From Neolentinus lepideus HHB14362 ss-1 (Eukaryota; Basidiomycota; Agaricomycetes; Gloeophyllales; Gloeophyllaceae): a stretch of DNA of 64,000 bases. Where the stretch lies: the NCBI GenBank assembly GCA_001632425.1, contig KV425585.1, forward strand, positions 129,203 through 193,202, given 5' to 3'. Both the position numbers and the translations under genes were made by a program. The notes beneath the pieces are model-generated. The model made no database searches. It was not told the origin of the DNA and saw only the letters and a program-made list of their open reading frames with translations. Of this stretch, positions 35,901-48,293 are shown piece after piece. How positions within the stretch are numbered: position 1 is the stretch's first letter; each line of letters begins with the position of its first letter.

Positions 35901-38073
35901 TCATTTGGCACCTCTTCGAGTAGCCTTGATTTTTTTCTTCTTCTCCGCCTTGGGTATCTTCTGCTGGCGTCTCTCGCGCGCTTCTGCCTTGACAGCTTTC
36001 TTCCGTTCCTGGATATCAGAATCACAGACGTCAGCTCGTGCGTCGCAACGGATGTGCAGCCAGCAACAATAGAGTTGAGATCAAATGATAAGTGGGTGAT
36101 GTGATGTTCCACTCGGTGGCTGCGCTAGTGGCAAGACAGGGGAACGGAAAACTTACCTTCTTCGCTTCCTTGTCCTCGTGCCGGTGGCCCTTCGGGGCTC
36201 GCTCCTGGATCGTCTTCCCGTTCTCTTTGTCCGCATCGCCATTAGTGTACTCATCGTCATCGGCATCGCTCTCACCCTCCGATGTAGTGCCGCCGCTGTC
36301 CTCATCCGCAAATCGGACACCCGCACCTTTTTTGGTGGTTGGCTCGTCTTGGGTTTTCTTGAGCGCGGGTTGGACAAGCCCAATAGTGTCGGCATAGATG
36401 AGCTTGTCGCCCTCTCCGCGGTTGAGGATGTCCAGATCGCGCTCGGGATCCTTGACCTCCGTCAACGTCCGCGGGATCCAGGACTGCATGAACACGGCAT
36501 CTTCATGTGCCGCAGCCTTGTCCTGACCAGCCTCACCCGCGTGCTCCTCATCGTCGTTGCCTTCCACAGCTTCGTCAAACCACTTTGCAAGTACCCCCTC
36601 CGGCTGACCGCCCAGATCTTCCTTGGTCACAAACTCGAACGCCTTTCTAACGCCAAGGACCTTTACGCCGTTCCGACCAAAGTGCTCCTCGACATTGTTC
36701 ATGTCGCTCCGTAGAAAATCAAAAGCGTGCGGGTGATCATGCTCGACGCTCTGACCGACGTCGATGATGTAGAGGTGGGAGTTGTGGTAGATGATGTTGT
36801 ACTCGGAGAGGTCGGCGTGGACGAGCTTGCACGTCTGGAACATGGTGCGCACCGTCAATAATAGCTCTTTGTATAGTGTGGAATATTGTTCTGCTACGAT
36901 ATCGGCGTCCTTTAAGCGTGGGGATGCCCTGATGATACCGTCAATAAAGGATGTTTTAAGACAGAAGTAACTTGCGCATATAAGCCGATAGTCAGGTGTG
37001 TTACTCACCATCCTTCCCCATCGCCTAAGAATTCCATGGCCAACACGTTCTCCCTTACCTCAACAGGTTCAGGACACCGTATGTCAGCGTTCCTCAAGCG
37101 CTTGAGATTCCGCATTTCCTTCTCGGCCCAAAGCCGTACCATCTTTCTCGGATTGTGTCTTGAATATCCTCTGCGGAAACGATGCTCGCCTGAGACATAC
37201 CGGTCACGATCCTTGAAAATCAATATCGACGTCTTGTAGATCTTCAGAGCGAGATGAGGGGGAAGGGGTGGCGACTCAGTTGCTGGTGTGCCGGAGAGTG
37301 CATGATAGACGTTAGCCTGTAACAGGTAAAATGTATTTGTGCATGCTTTAACACGTAGAGATATACACGTACCTCCTTACCGCTACTTACGCACCCATTA
37401 ACCTCTTTGACTAAGCCCCTTCCAATCATCTTGAACAAGATCAATCTCGTCCGATCATCCAACACCTGCTCATTTGTCGCACGATCGCTCTTGTCCTTCA
37501 TATTCGCGATTGCACTTGGACCTTTTCGGTTCACGCCAACCCATGGCTGATTGATATCCGCTAATCGTGAGGAGAATTTTGATAGGGAGTGCAGCTGGTC
37601 GGCGGTTTTATCGCGCTGCGTCGTAGGATTTAAGGAGGGGTTGGACTGTTTAATACGGTTGAGAGCCGGAAGGGGAACGGTGGTGGAGGCGGATGTGGAA
37701 GTGGAAGGTGTTTGAGAGGGCTTTGTCTGGCCTGTGCGGACGGCTACACGCTGACGAAGACGGTTATACTGCTTTGTGAAGTCTGTAACCTTTCGTGGTC
37801 AGCGCTGTCTTATCCCGTCCCATCCATGCTTGAAAATGGCGAACCTCGCTCGGCGATCTCCCAATCCTCATCCTCTACTCTTTGATCCTCGTAATCGTCT
37901 TCGTCTGGCTCAAAGTCTTCTTCCTCCTCCTCTCGCTCCTCGTCTTCTGACCATTGCAGCAGCTCATCATCTATGCGAGCGTGGCTCTCGGGAGCACTTG
38001 GCTGGACAGGTACACTGGACAATTCGTGCTCTGGTGCATCGTCGAACTGGCCTGGAGCGATTTGTGCATCCAT
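35901..38073 (-). CDS. RIO1: RIO1 atypical protein kinase
   Basis: Five or six exons, about 600 residues. RIO1 acts in late 40S ribosomal subunit maturation. After an acidic N-terminus ([18 protein letters not shown]) and a Ser/Thr linker come [18 protein letters not shown] text, the glycine-loop equivalent [50 protein letters not shown], the catalytic [10 protein letters not shown] and the metal-binding [13 protein letters not shown] with [10 protein letters not shown]. The C-terminal tail is acidic, then strongly basic ([15 protein letters not shown]). Start chosen at MDAQIAPG because it opens the acidic region; an upstream in-frame Met at 38124 is possible. Confidence 0.94.
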
Positions 38074-38555
38074 TCTAAAACGCAAAGGACTCTGGATGTA
38101 TACCTGTTCGATTTCAAGTTTCAAAGATCGATTGTACTGGAACGCCGCTGAGATAAACTAGACCGTCGGCTAAGTGAAGAAGCGTCTTCAGAATCGGAGA
38201 TGTATCGAAGAGTTGCGACGGGAAATGTATTTATCGATGCTCAGAGTGGCAAGACGGTTCCAATAAACTCGACGCCCAGTGAATGGACCTCGACTATGAA
38301 GTGAATGTGGCGAGGCGCGCAGCCTGTTCGGGAGAAAATGAGGCCGACGGCTGTCTATCGTCCTCTACCTCGGCCAAGATTGAGCTTGAGCAATGGAGCA
38401 GCTGTGAATACGACATCCGTGGTGCGAGCCATGCAATAAATAAGCCCGTGTGTACTCTGGACTCTTCCTAGCTCACTTTTCGTTTCCATCTCAGCAGATC
38501 CCAACACAGCCCTTTCCCCAAGTTTCCCTGCGTTCCGCTGCTACCAACGTACGGA
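38074..38555. other. Divergent promoter region RIO1 / Ser-rich gene
   Basis: About 480 bp between two divergent genes. Short ORFs only; no recognised element apart from the TATA box at its right end. Confidence 0.5.
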
Positions 38556-38561
38556 TATAAA
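38556..38561 (+). promoter_or_regulatory. TATA box
   Basis: TATAAA 28 bp upstream of the ATG at 38589, in a stretch without other coding signal. Confidence 0.6.
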
Positions 38562-38588
38562 GGCAAACGACAGCACGCGACCCACAGC

Positions 38589-39524
38589 ATGGCCCAGTAC
38601 TACAATTCGACAGCTTCTACCTCTCTGAGCCGTCTGAACAGGGATACCAGTTCTTCCTCGTCTCAGACTCCAGTACTGAATGAGGATGATCTGAACCAGT
38701 CGATTTACATCTTTCCGGACCCTTCTGCGAGCAGAAGTCGCAGCTCATCGATCTCACTCTCCATCCCCCCGTCCTCGCCTTTCAGTCCTGCTTCGCCATT
38801 TTCGGGCGCGAGTGATTACTGGGCAGGAAGCGTTGCGAGTCCGAGCAGCAGACTCGCCAGCGTGACTGGCGGTGGCACTCGGGAGAGAACGATCAGCGTC
38901 AGCACTGCTGCGGAATCAACCGAAGTGGAGGTCTGGACCTGGGAAGAGGATGAAGAGGACATTTCCCGTCAAAATTCAGAGAGGGGGTCGCGCTGGGAGA
39001 TCCTAGGGATAGCTGGGTCCTCTCGCCACCTACGGACGGACAGCAACGCCTCTCCGTCCAGTGTGTCCTTCTCGGGAACGCTATCTTCACTTTCCCCATC
39101 AGCCCTTTCTCTCAGGTCTCCTATTCGTGGTCATTCGCATCACTCCCGGAGCCACAGTGAAATTCAACGTCATGATATCCCAGCGCCTCATCCGGCGATC
39201 CGAATACCCTTGCTATCGTTTTTGTCCTCGTTTCTATCAATAGACGAGTCCACGTTGCACCTACTGCGGCACACACCATCAACATCTGCCTTGTTCCCTG
39301 ATTTGCCTCGCCGTCAGGCAACCGAGCTGTCTTCTTCAGAGGACGGTGCGCTGCCTGCGCATGGATTACTGAAGTTGTTTTTGTGCTCCGCGTCAGAAAA
39401 TGATCCCTCTTCTACTTTGATTAAGAGTCTTAACGTCATGTACGAGAAGGATGAAGAGGAGCGAGTGGAGGAACGCACAGACTGGGTCGTCTGGAGCTGG
39501 TTGCGCTGGGCCATTGGTCAGTGA
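38589..39524 (+). CDS. Unknown Ser-rich protein, single exon, 311 residues
   Basis: An uninterrupted ORF with a TATA box 28 bp upstream. The first 220 residues are Ser-rich and low complexity with a short acidic Trp patch (EVEVWTWEEDEEDIS). The last 90 residues look folded: PAIRIPLLSFLSSFLSIDES, a DLPRRQATELSSSE stretch, LPAHGLLKLFLCSASEND and a C-terminal helix ending DWVVWSWLRWAIGQ. I know no family for it. The neighbour 235 bp downstream is on the same strand. Confidence 0.7.
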   Translation: MAQYYNSTASTSLSRLNRDTSSSSSQTPVLNEDDLNQSIYIFPDPSASRSRSSSISLSIPPSSPFSPASPFSGASDYWAGSVASPSSRLASVTGGGTRERTISVSTAAESTEVEVWTWEEDEEDISRQNSERGSRWEILGIAGSSRHLRTDSNASPSSVSFSGTLSSLSPSALSLRSPIRGHSHHSRSHSEIQRHDIPAPHPAIRIPLLSFLSSFLSIDESTLHLLRHTPSTSALFPDLPRRQATELSSSEDGALPAHGLLKLFLCSASENDPSSTLIKSLNVMYEKDEEERVEERTDWVVWSWLRWAIGQ

Positions 39525-39758
39525 AACTGGCGTTCTCATGAATACTTGTGAGGGGAGCACTATACCCAAGGATCGTTTGTTCAATTCGTTCGAGAAATAT
39601 TGTAGCATACTTGCGGATAGTTTATTGAGCGCATTCTGGTATTTATAGTCACGTTCTGCATCAGACCTTGGATCACATGAGCGATTCGAATCAGTCACGG
39701 GTTTGAACAACTGCCACTCGGCACTTGCCGACGTCCCTGTCCTCCAGACGCTCATACA

Positions 39759-41378
39759 ATGAGTTCCTCTTCACCGTCTACAATATTATCAGAGGCTCTC
39801 TCCGCCTTCTCTAGGAGCGCCAACCTTGCTGTGAGTGTCTCTGCCCTATATTACCCCGATCATTCTCATATTCAATCTATTCGTTGCGTGAATCAGGTTA
39901 GCGCAGCAGTAAGCGAAGAAGCCACACGCGCGAACGCGCGCATACACGAACTAAGGAAGGAGCGCGATGATGCTATCCAGAAATCGTACGATGCTGAGAT
40001 GGAGATTGAGAGATGGAAGACGTCGGTGAGTGACACGCGTATAGACTTTGGTGGGGGAGGTTAAATCCTTTGTCAGGTTGCGAAGGCCGAGTTGACTGTG
40101 CGTATTGTGGTAACTCCCTGTTTATGCTATATCTCTGAACACCTGCTCCCGAATCCCCTTCATCTTACCTTTGACTCTGCCTATGCTTTCGCACCCGTGC
40201 TTTTCACGCAGGTCTCACACCAAACCGAGACGATCACCCAGCTCACCCGTGAGATCCAGCAATGGCAGGATCAGACCCAGACTTGGCAAGAACAGTCTCA
40301 GCACTGGCAGACGCAATGCCGTCACCTTTCAGAAACATCTCGACTGGAGATTCAGGGCTGGAAGGAACAGTATCTCCAAGCTGAGAAGGAGCGAGTGAGG
40401 CTGATGGATAGGTTGGACGATCTGATCAAGTCGCACGAGGTGGTGAGTTTCTAATTATCTTGCCTTGTTTACTGCCAATGTATAATTTGTCTGTTGAATG
40501 CAGGTAGCACAACGTCGCCTTCAAACCCCTCATTCCCACACACCTAACCCGAAAACGCTCTACCCTACTCCTCGTGTAGACGGGACAGGCTCATCGACGT
40601 CAATTAACAGACGGATGTCGATGTCCCACTCCGCTGTGAACTCGTCATCCGAGAGCACCCTTGCTCACGAATCGCCAGAAGACATCCACGCAGCAACGAA
40701 AGTCGTCGCCCAAAGCTCAAAACGTGTCCAGAAACCCGCTCTTCCAAGCTCAGCAAAAGGAAAGCAGATAGCAACTACTCAGACTGCGCCTAACACTCGA
40801 ACCACACAAGCTACGCCCAATGTCCGACCATCCCGCCCAGCACAAGCCGCTCCTCGAACCACCTCTGTCGCACATCCTCAGCAACAGCCGCAACAGCCCT
40901 CTCAGCCGCGAACGCAAGTCATCCGCCGCGTCCAGGCAGTCGTCGAAATCCCCATCAAGGAAGAGAGCGACGACGGCGGTGAGGACAGCAGGCCGAGTTC
41001 TTCCTCAGGGTCCGTGGCACAACCTTCCACGTCCACTCGCGTGAATGTCACTGCAAAGGGTAGGTCTCGTCAGCCGGCAAAGGGAGCACCGCAAAATGGC
41101 AACGCACATCGCGAAAACGGGGATAGCGACCTCGACGATCTAGGAAGTGATGATAGTGCAGACAGTGATTACGGGGATGAGGATGAGGATGAGTTGATGC
41201 TGGGCGCTGAAGTGAGTGCTATATTCCCTGTTTCTTCTGATTTTCTGTTTGACACCGCGGCTAGGATGACGATCAGGACGACTTTCGCATGACGGCGAGC
41301 AAAAGGAAGAGGAGGAGAAGCCTCGCAATCCCTAAGGGTAACACAGGACGAAGTGCTCCCAAACGGCGGCATCGGTAG
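39759..41378 (+). CDS. Coiled-coil protein with Trp heptads and a basic C-terminus
   Basis: About six exons; the introns were placed by frame. Residues about 25-150 form a long coiled coil (EEATRANARIHELRKERDDA, then TITQLTREIQQWQDQTQTWQ). Within it Trp recurs every seven residues in QWQDQTQTWQEQSQHWQTQC. The middle is Gln/Pro/Ser/Thr-rich and disordered, then comes an acidic run of about 30 residues (DLGSDDSADSDYGDEDEDEL), and after the last intron a basic tail with SKRKRRRSLAIPK that resembles a nuclear-localisation signal. Family not recognised; a nuclear scaffold role is speculation. Confidence 0.7.
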
Positions 41379-41780
41379 GAGGAGCACTGTGCTAGGGTCA
41401 CGTCATGCTATCATTATTCAGGAGTTTGTACTTCCATGTACTTTGTATGCTGTAAACCCAGTGTAATAATACCCTGAGGACGTCGCAAACCAGTGGACAG
41501 GATGGCACATTAATGTACATCGCTCTGAGTTATTAGCTATCCACACAACGCTATATATGATTGCAAAATCACAAGTTTCAGCTGTTAACGCAGTTGCGAA
41601 CACCAAAGTATTACTATTATCTACATGTCTCCATTGCTGAGATATACAATTTTTGCGACTGTCCTTGGGCCGAAGGAAAAGATAATTGATACATGCAAAG
41701 ACGAAGCTACCTTTCAGTCGCAATTCGATCCAAGGGTACTCCGAGCCGCGTCCACCGGTTCTATGTAAACCTCAGCCTGA
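41379..41780. other. Convergent 3' region
   Basis: 402 bp between the coiled-coil gene (+) and the DUF6534 gene (-). AT-rich, no supported ORF. Confidence 0.55.
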
Positions 41781-43652
41781 CTAGACAGCGTCGTGCTCGC
41801 ATGAGAGCTTCTTCTTCTCCGGGTCACGTGGACTTGGGAGTGGCGAGCCTGCCACGGTAATGCTGCCGGCCTCTTCGCCATAGGAGTTGTGGGTTTTCCC
41901 ATCCATGTCCACCATTTGGTGCGACTCCACATGTACAAAGACCTAGATGGACAATTCAAGAAACAAGTGTGAGATCCAAAAGATCAAACGACCGAGATCG
42001 CAGTAGAAAGACGCGAAGAGTTGAGGGTAGCGGAGAGGAGAGCGGACTGGTCAATGTACGTATCTGAGTACATCGAATACATGGACGGCGTACCTCGGGC
42101 CTGCTTTGCGAAGTGGGAAGTTGCACAACCTCGCTCTACAGCCAGTTAGTACAGATCAGTTAAGAATTCAGGGGCAACGTACCTTTCGGATATCCCTTGG
42201 TATAGAGATATGGTTCGGGACGTCCTCGCTGTGGTCCGTCGTCCTGCTATACTTGCCCCAGCCAGATCTTGAGTTCAAGGTGGACATGAGCGAATTCGTG
42301 TATAATTTGGATAGGGGGAAGTTGAATGACAGGTGGCTATGGTGGTGTTAGAGCAATGCCCTGCCGGCATAGAGGATAAAAGAACCTACAGTCCAGTAGA
42401 CTAACAACAATGAGACTGGCGAAAACGACGAGAATCATCTGAACTCACAGTGCCAAGGAACATTCCCAAGTCGATTACGGCCACAATTGCGGTGATCATG
42501 CCAGTTTGGACGGTCACTAAACATGTGACCTGTAAGCACACCAGTAAGCTCGGGGGTCCCATCTGTGGTCACGCACATCGTATGATCTTGTTGACGACGT
42601 CGTCAGTAGCAGGAAAGCCGGTTTTGTGCCTTCTCTGGGCATCTTCGTGAACATTTCATGCATGCCTAAGTATAAAATGACACACCAAGTGCCAAGTCAA
42701 TGCTGCAGTGATCGCGATATCGCAGATGCAGGTCGTGAGCAGCCACATTATAACGATGACCTGGAACTTCTGAAAGTGGACGAATTGAGGTATGATGCCT
42801 ACTGCAATGGATGTTCCTAGCCCAGACACTAGTGAACGCATGAGGGAGGGAACGGCCTAATTGATCTAAAGACTCACGTCCTGCGACGATCGACATGAAT
42901 GCTATAACGAGTGCGAGTGGGAGTCTTGCAGTAAGGACTCTGACCCGCCACGCGAAGAATAGTTGAACCATTGTGGAGATGATACCCTATACGCATGCCT
43001 TGTCATCAGAGAGCCACAAAGTGTGAGCACGGTGAAAACTACCGTCATAGCAGGGTCTGTCCAGTGAGCAGAGGGTATCAAGATGAGAGAATAGACGACC
43101 ACACTAGGCATACGTACCGGTCCCGAAAACTGTTAATAAAGGTTTGCATGTCAGCTGGACGCAACACATCCGTGGACGTTAACTCACTCCAATCAGCCGC
43201 TGCAAGGTAAGGTGCGTTCCCTGTCGAACAACCTGGTCAGTCAGGTGGCGTCAGGGAACCGCGCAAGCCACACCGAAGTTGACGATAAGAGACTGATATA
43301 TCCAAACGCAGTCAAAGACAGAATTCAATGTGTCCGCGATGAAAAGGACCATGACCTGCGAAATTTCGATGAGAAGTGACTTGCAAGGATCCTCACAACA
43401 GTTCCTACAAAGATCTTCATCCACAGCCGGTCTCTACGGCGTGTCGTGTAAGTCACGCAGCAACAGATCGAAAGCGGGTATTTACTTTTTAAATGTGTTG
43501 TAGTACAGAAAGGTCTGAGTGATCATGATACCGTATAGAAGGATGTTGAAGAAGAGCCCTATCAAGGCTGGGCCATGTCTGCGGACGTCGGTCAGAGAAG
43601 TAAACACAGAGGGTCTTGGAAATACTTACGCTACCTCAGCTGGGTTCAACAT
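41781..43652 (-). pseudogene. DUF6534 seven-helix membrane protein with an apparent 1-bp frameshift
   Basis: At least ten short exons follow the DUF6534 pattern of Agaricomycetes: MLNPAEVA, HGPALIGLFFNILLYGIMIT, FLYYNTFKKDRLWMKIF, VMVLFIADTLNSVFDCVWIY, NAPYLAAADW, IFGTDPAMT, GIISTMVQLFFAWRVRVLTA, GLGTSIAVGIIPQFVHF, LTTCICDIAITAALTWHL, RHKTGFPATDDVVNKIIR, LTVQTGMITAIVAVIDLGMF. The conserved LSFNFPLSKLYTNSLMSTLN that should follow lies in another frame from the NTTI text before it (about 42330-42341), and no splice choice I tried repairs this. A long, intact tail (RPEVFVHVESHQMVD...) follows. The upstream exon at 43118-43129 is only 12 nt. Either a recent pseudogene, a sequencing error, or an unusual splice. 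Function of the family is unknown. Confidence 0.7.
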
Positions 43653-44932
43653 GATGTTCGAAGTCTTCCAACGAACAAAATGGAGTTGGAAACGGAGACG
43701 GGAGGGGCGCAGACGCTGTGAGAAGGGGTAGAAGGGAGTCGCAAGGAGGGAGTGATCTGCGGAGGGGGGCCATATATATGCGCACAGAATTAAATTGGTG
43801 AATAAGAAATGGTGAAGAGCGGATCGGACGTTTTGACGGTGACATGCACTCAGCCAGGGAGACAGTGCAGTCGCTGCCTCGGAAGGTACGCAATCATGCC
43901 CTAATCAGGCAAATGCGCTACCCTTTCCGGATCACACGCCACAGAGCTGGTTCTACGGGGGTCGCCTGTACATATCGCTCTACTACAGCAATGTTAATAT
44001 TAGTTGTCGCAAAGAGAGGATGAGACATACCACACTCCGTAACAAGGATGGTAGTGGCGACCGGCGCCTTCTGCTCAAGTCGCACTCGATTGTCGTCTTG
44101 TCAAACGATGGTTGCCGTCTATCGGTGACTGAATGTCGGTAGATCGCAACATTCGAAGAACATGTCATGATCTGGGGAAATGGGACATACTGCTTGTATT
44201 ATGGCTGACGGGGCGCAGACGATGCATCCCGATGCCCTCGGAAGACATGCCAGTCGAATGGCTCACCTGCGAAGACTTGGCATCTAAACTCTTGATAGCG
44301 ATCACAAGGAAGGCATTCAGGTAGATGCCAAGCAAACTGTGGTCTTGTAACACGCCGCCGCTCGCAGCGGCCGTACCTTTGTCCAGCGAGACGTGCAAGT
44401 CGAAGCAGCAGTCATCCTTCCTTGCGGGGCTTACAAGCAACAAGTCGAACTACCTCCCGGGACGCAAAGGCTGACAGCGAGGAGGTATATGGAACGATCA
44501 AGTCAGCAGGTAATCGCGCGGACGAGACAACCTTCACACAATCGCCGACATGGTCGTAAATGTACTGTCACCAACCCAATCAGCAATACATCTGTTAAGG
44601 ATTTGCAGGAGCCAACCTATATATCTGGTAAAGGGGAGAGGGTCCTGTCCGACAAGGAGTGGCTACTTCTACTTCGGCCACCCATGTCCCCTGGTGTCAC
44701 CCAGTTCGCGGACCTTCTGATTCATCGCATTTGCACCGAGAGATAACGCCTTCGAGTTTGTGCTTGTAAGTCGGTCATTGGGTGATGCCACAGGGTTCTC
44801 GAGAGCGGAACACACACCCCAAAGCCATACACGAACTCAATTCCGTTGAGGAATGCAGGTTTACAAACCAGACGTAACCCGTGGATCTTCCATGGAATCT
44901 GATCAAACGTGCTACCATCGCTCGCTGCTGGG
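43653..44932. other. Intergenic region without a supported gene
   Basis: About 1.3 kb. The left end holds the promoter of the DUF6534 gene (TATATATG-like run near 43771-43779). A minus-strand stretch near 44165-44443 encodes HSLLGIYLNAFLVIAIKSLD, hydrophobic enough to suggest a remnant of a membrane-protein exon, but no neighbouring exons could be joined. Confidence 0.5.
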
Positions 44933-44938
44933 TATAAA
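44933..44938 (+). promoter_or_regulatory. TATA box of the GMC oxidoreductase
   Basis: TATAAA ends 35 bp upstream of the ATG at 44974. Confidence 0.6.
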
Positions 44939-44973
44939 AGGGCGGCCTGGCTTGAACTGTCTGCAGGTAGAGA

Positions 44974-47700
44974 ATGTCCGGGTTCACTTACGATATCATC
45001 ATCGCCGGAGGTACGACGCTATCCTGCCATCGGAAGCAAGGGCTCCATAGCACCTTGTTGCTCAGAGCAACAACGAAGTGCTCTGCATCCCGCGCTTCCT
45101 GGAGGGTCCTGGCGCAATTGTTTGATGCTGACGATATTCCATCTCGCAGGCGGAACGGCAGGCTGTCTCATAGCCTCCAGACTCTCAACCGCATCCCCCT
45201 CACTCAGGATACTCGTCCTCGAAGCAGGCCCGCACACCCGGAACGATCTCTTCCACACCCAGCCAGCACGTTTCCTGTACCACCTCCGCCCAGACAGCAC
45301 AACTGTGAAGTTCTACGTCGCAAAGGAGAGTGAGGAGCTTCTAGGCCGACAGCTGGTAGTGCCTTGCGGTCAGTGTCTCGGCGGGGGAAGTAGCGTTAAC
45401 TGTACGTACTTACGATCCGAGGCAGGGATATTTCTTACATGCTAATTTGAATGAACAGTCGCAATGTACACCCGAGCGGCAGCCTCCGACTATGACGATT
45501 GGGAGACCGTCTATGGAAATGAAGGCTGGGGTTACAAAGACTTGCTTCCTCTCTTGAAGAAGGTAATATTGATAAAAGCTTTCCATGCTTCCCTGACACG
45601 TTGTTCTTTAGACGGAAACGTACCAGGTTGCGAAGGATAAGGAGACTCACGGATATACTGGCCCTCTTAAAGTCTCTTATGGAGGGCACTTTACAAATAT
45701 TGGCGAGCAGTTCCTGCAAGTGGCAGAGAAATATGACAAAGCGCGGAGAATGACGGAAGACATCAACGACACCACCGAAAAGAGCTTGGGATATGGACGG
45801 TGGCAGAAGTGAGGATGCTCTCGATAGTACCCCACAGAACTGGTCTGACCAAGTCGACGCGCTGCAGGTGGATTGATGCCACAACAGGACACCGATCTGA
45901 CGTCCCACACCACTTCATCTATGCGAAAGAAGCTGAGCATCCAAACCTCGAGATCCGGACAGGTTGTCTTGTAAAACGAATCATCTTCGAGTGAGTTGTC
46001 CATTCGCACAAACGACCATCTATACTTGACTTCGGTCAACTAGAGGCGACCGTGCGACTGGAGTGGAATACACCCTTAATCCTCGTTTCCATCCAAACGA
46101 AGCAGACGCCGGCACGAAGATCCTGACTGCGAAGGCGTCGAAGCTTGTTGTCCTCAGTGCCGGAACATTCGGGTCTCCGCAAATTCTGGAGAGGAGCGGG
46201 ATTGGTCGAAAGGATGTGCTGGATCGGGTAGGCATTGACTGCCGTGTCGAACTGGAGGAGGTAGGAGAGAACTATCAAGGTGCGTCCAGCTCGTTTCTGC
46301 AAGACTGCAAGAGTGACATGATGCGTATGGGTAGATCATAATGTGATCTTCGCGCCATACCTTGCGGCAGATGATGCTGAGACTTTGGATGGAATTTCGA
46401 GGAACGACACCGAGGAGATAACGAGTAAGTATCAAAGTCATTTTCTAGTGCGTGGCGATCTGATCTCTTGACTCCAAGAGTGGAGTGAATTATGGTGTAC
46501 GAAAGGCACTGGACTGATGGCGCACAAGTGAGGCTAACTGACGATTGTATGTCGGGTTCTTCGATTATGAGAGTCCTGTAGCGCCATAGATTCCGGGCTC
46601 AAGTTGCGACCCACGGCCGAGGAGCTGAAAGAGATCGGACCAGACTTCGAAGAACGCTGGAAGGAGTACTTCGAGAGTGCACCTGATAAGCCTATCCTGT
46701 GGATCGGCACCGTTTCCATGTCGAGTCGCTCCAATCGAAGATGGAAACCGGACTGAAATTTGTTTCCCTAGGTTCGTCGGGGAGCCTTCAACTGTGCCGC
46801 CAAGGAAATACTTCAGTGTCAGTTATTACACCGTATGTCTACACTTTGCTCAAAGAGTGCGGTGAAGCGAAATTGACGAATGTAACAGGAATACCCCGTG
46901 GCCCGCGGATATGTCCACATCACGGATAAAGACGAAGTCGACGCTGCGCCGGAATTCGATCCCAGATACTTGACCAAGTAAGATTTTCCTTGAATAAAGT
47001 ATGACGGCTAATCAGATGCCTCTAACAGTAAAGCGGACCTGGCGCTGATGAACTGGGCTTATAAGCGGACCCGGGAGTTCGCCAGAAGAATGACATCGTA
47101 TAGGGGAGAATACACGCCCCGCCATCCCAGATTCAGCCAAGAAAGTCAAGCGTTGGCGAAGGACACAGGTGAACCCGTCCCAGTGGAAGCAGAAGACATA
47201 CATTACACGGAGGAAGATGGCAAAGCGGTCGAAAGATATACGAGAGAGTTTGGTGCGCTGGTATAACGACTCTTGAGAGGACCACACCCTGACAAGAGTT
47301 CCAGTGGCTACTGCATGGCATTCGGTATAACGTTGCCTCTTCTCTATGAGCGAGTCTCCGATATAGCTGACTTCGGCAGATTGGGACATGCGCTATGAAG
47401 CCCCGGGATCAGGGCGGGGTTGTAGATTCAAGGTTGAACGTATATGGCATACAAGGACTAAAGATTGCCGGTATGTGAGAGCCTGTGATAGGTGCTGATG
47501 CCTACACTCACTATATTAAAAGACATGTCCATATGTCCTGGGAACGTGTGTGCGGTCAGTAAATATAGTACCGCTGATCCTGTGAAGACGGGGCTACTCA
47601 CCTTGGATGGTTTGGTTAGAATACGTATTCGACGGCCCTTGCAGTGGCGGAGAAAGCAGCAATGATCATCGCAGACGAGTTGGGCATCGAAGGAATATAG
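44974..47700 (+). CDS. GMC oxidoreductase, alcohol oxidase-like (AA3_3 type)
   Basis: About thirteen exons. The FAD loop is split by the first intron: MSGFTYDIIIAGG then GTAGCLIASRLS. Further blocks: ILVLEAGPHTRND, LVVPCGQCLGGGSSVN, FAMYTRAAASDYDDWE, HGYTGPLKVSYGG, TGHRSDVPHHFIY, LVVLSAGTFGSPQILERSGIG, ARGYVHITDKDEVDAAPEFD, LALMNWAYKRTREFARR. The catalytic His lies in TAWHSIGTCAMKP and the second active-site residue, Asn, in GNVCANTYSTAL. The KVSYGGHFTNIG and RGYVHITDKD text matches methanol/alcohol oxidases rather than aryl-alcohol or glucose oxidases. No secretion signal is seen, fitting an intracellular or peroxisomal H2O2-producing enzyme, but the C-terminus DELGIEGI is not an SKL-type signal. 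Confidence 0.9.
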
Positions 47701-48293
47701 ACAATCGGAAGACGCCTGGGTATTGATGTATACAGAATTCTTGCCTAGATTGGGGACCTTTCAGTACTTATGACTGTTCAGGACAGCAAGATTCGGGAAA
47801 GGTATTCAATCCGGGAACGTATGAGGATCGACGGAGTCGCATGCTTGCAATAATTGTCGATGAATTGATAGTACTTGCACACAACTTGCACAGACCAGTC
47901 CAAACCGGGCGCTTCCGGGACGAAAGATACCTGAGCTAATTATACTGCTAGAGCGATTCTCAGAGTTTGCCCGCGACCGTGTACACGCCATATTGCCGTT
48001 CTGCGATCTTTCAGGAGTCTTGATTTTTATTCTTTTCGAGGAACGATCGTGTGATTGACACGTTTTCAGGTCCGGATCACCGCAGTGTGCTTGCAGTGGA
48101 TTATGGACAGGCAATCGAAATGAACCTTCTGATTCATCTTGGTATTGATACTCAACTGTGTCACGAAGTCCCATATCGTACTTCTCTGCTCTGTGATTTT
48201 GGATTGTCGCACGTACATATCTTCACGCACAACATGACATTGCAGATGCTACTCTGTGCATGTCTATTGCGACTCCATATTCTTCTTGTTAAC
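47701..48293. other. Convergent 3' region
   Basis: About 590 bp between the GMC gene (+) and the aldolase gene (-). Only short ORFs on either strand; probably 3' UTRs and spacer. Confidence 0.55.
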
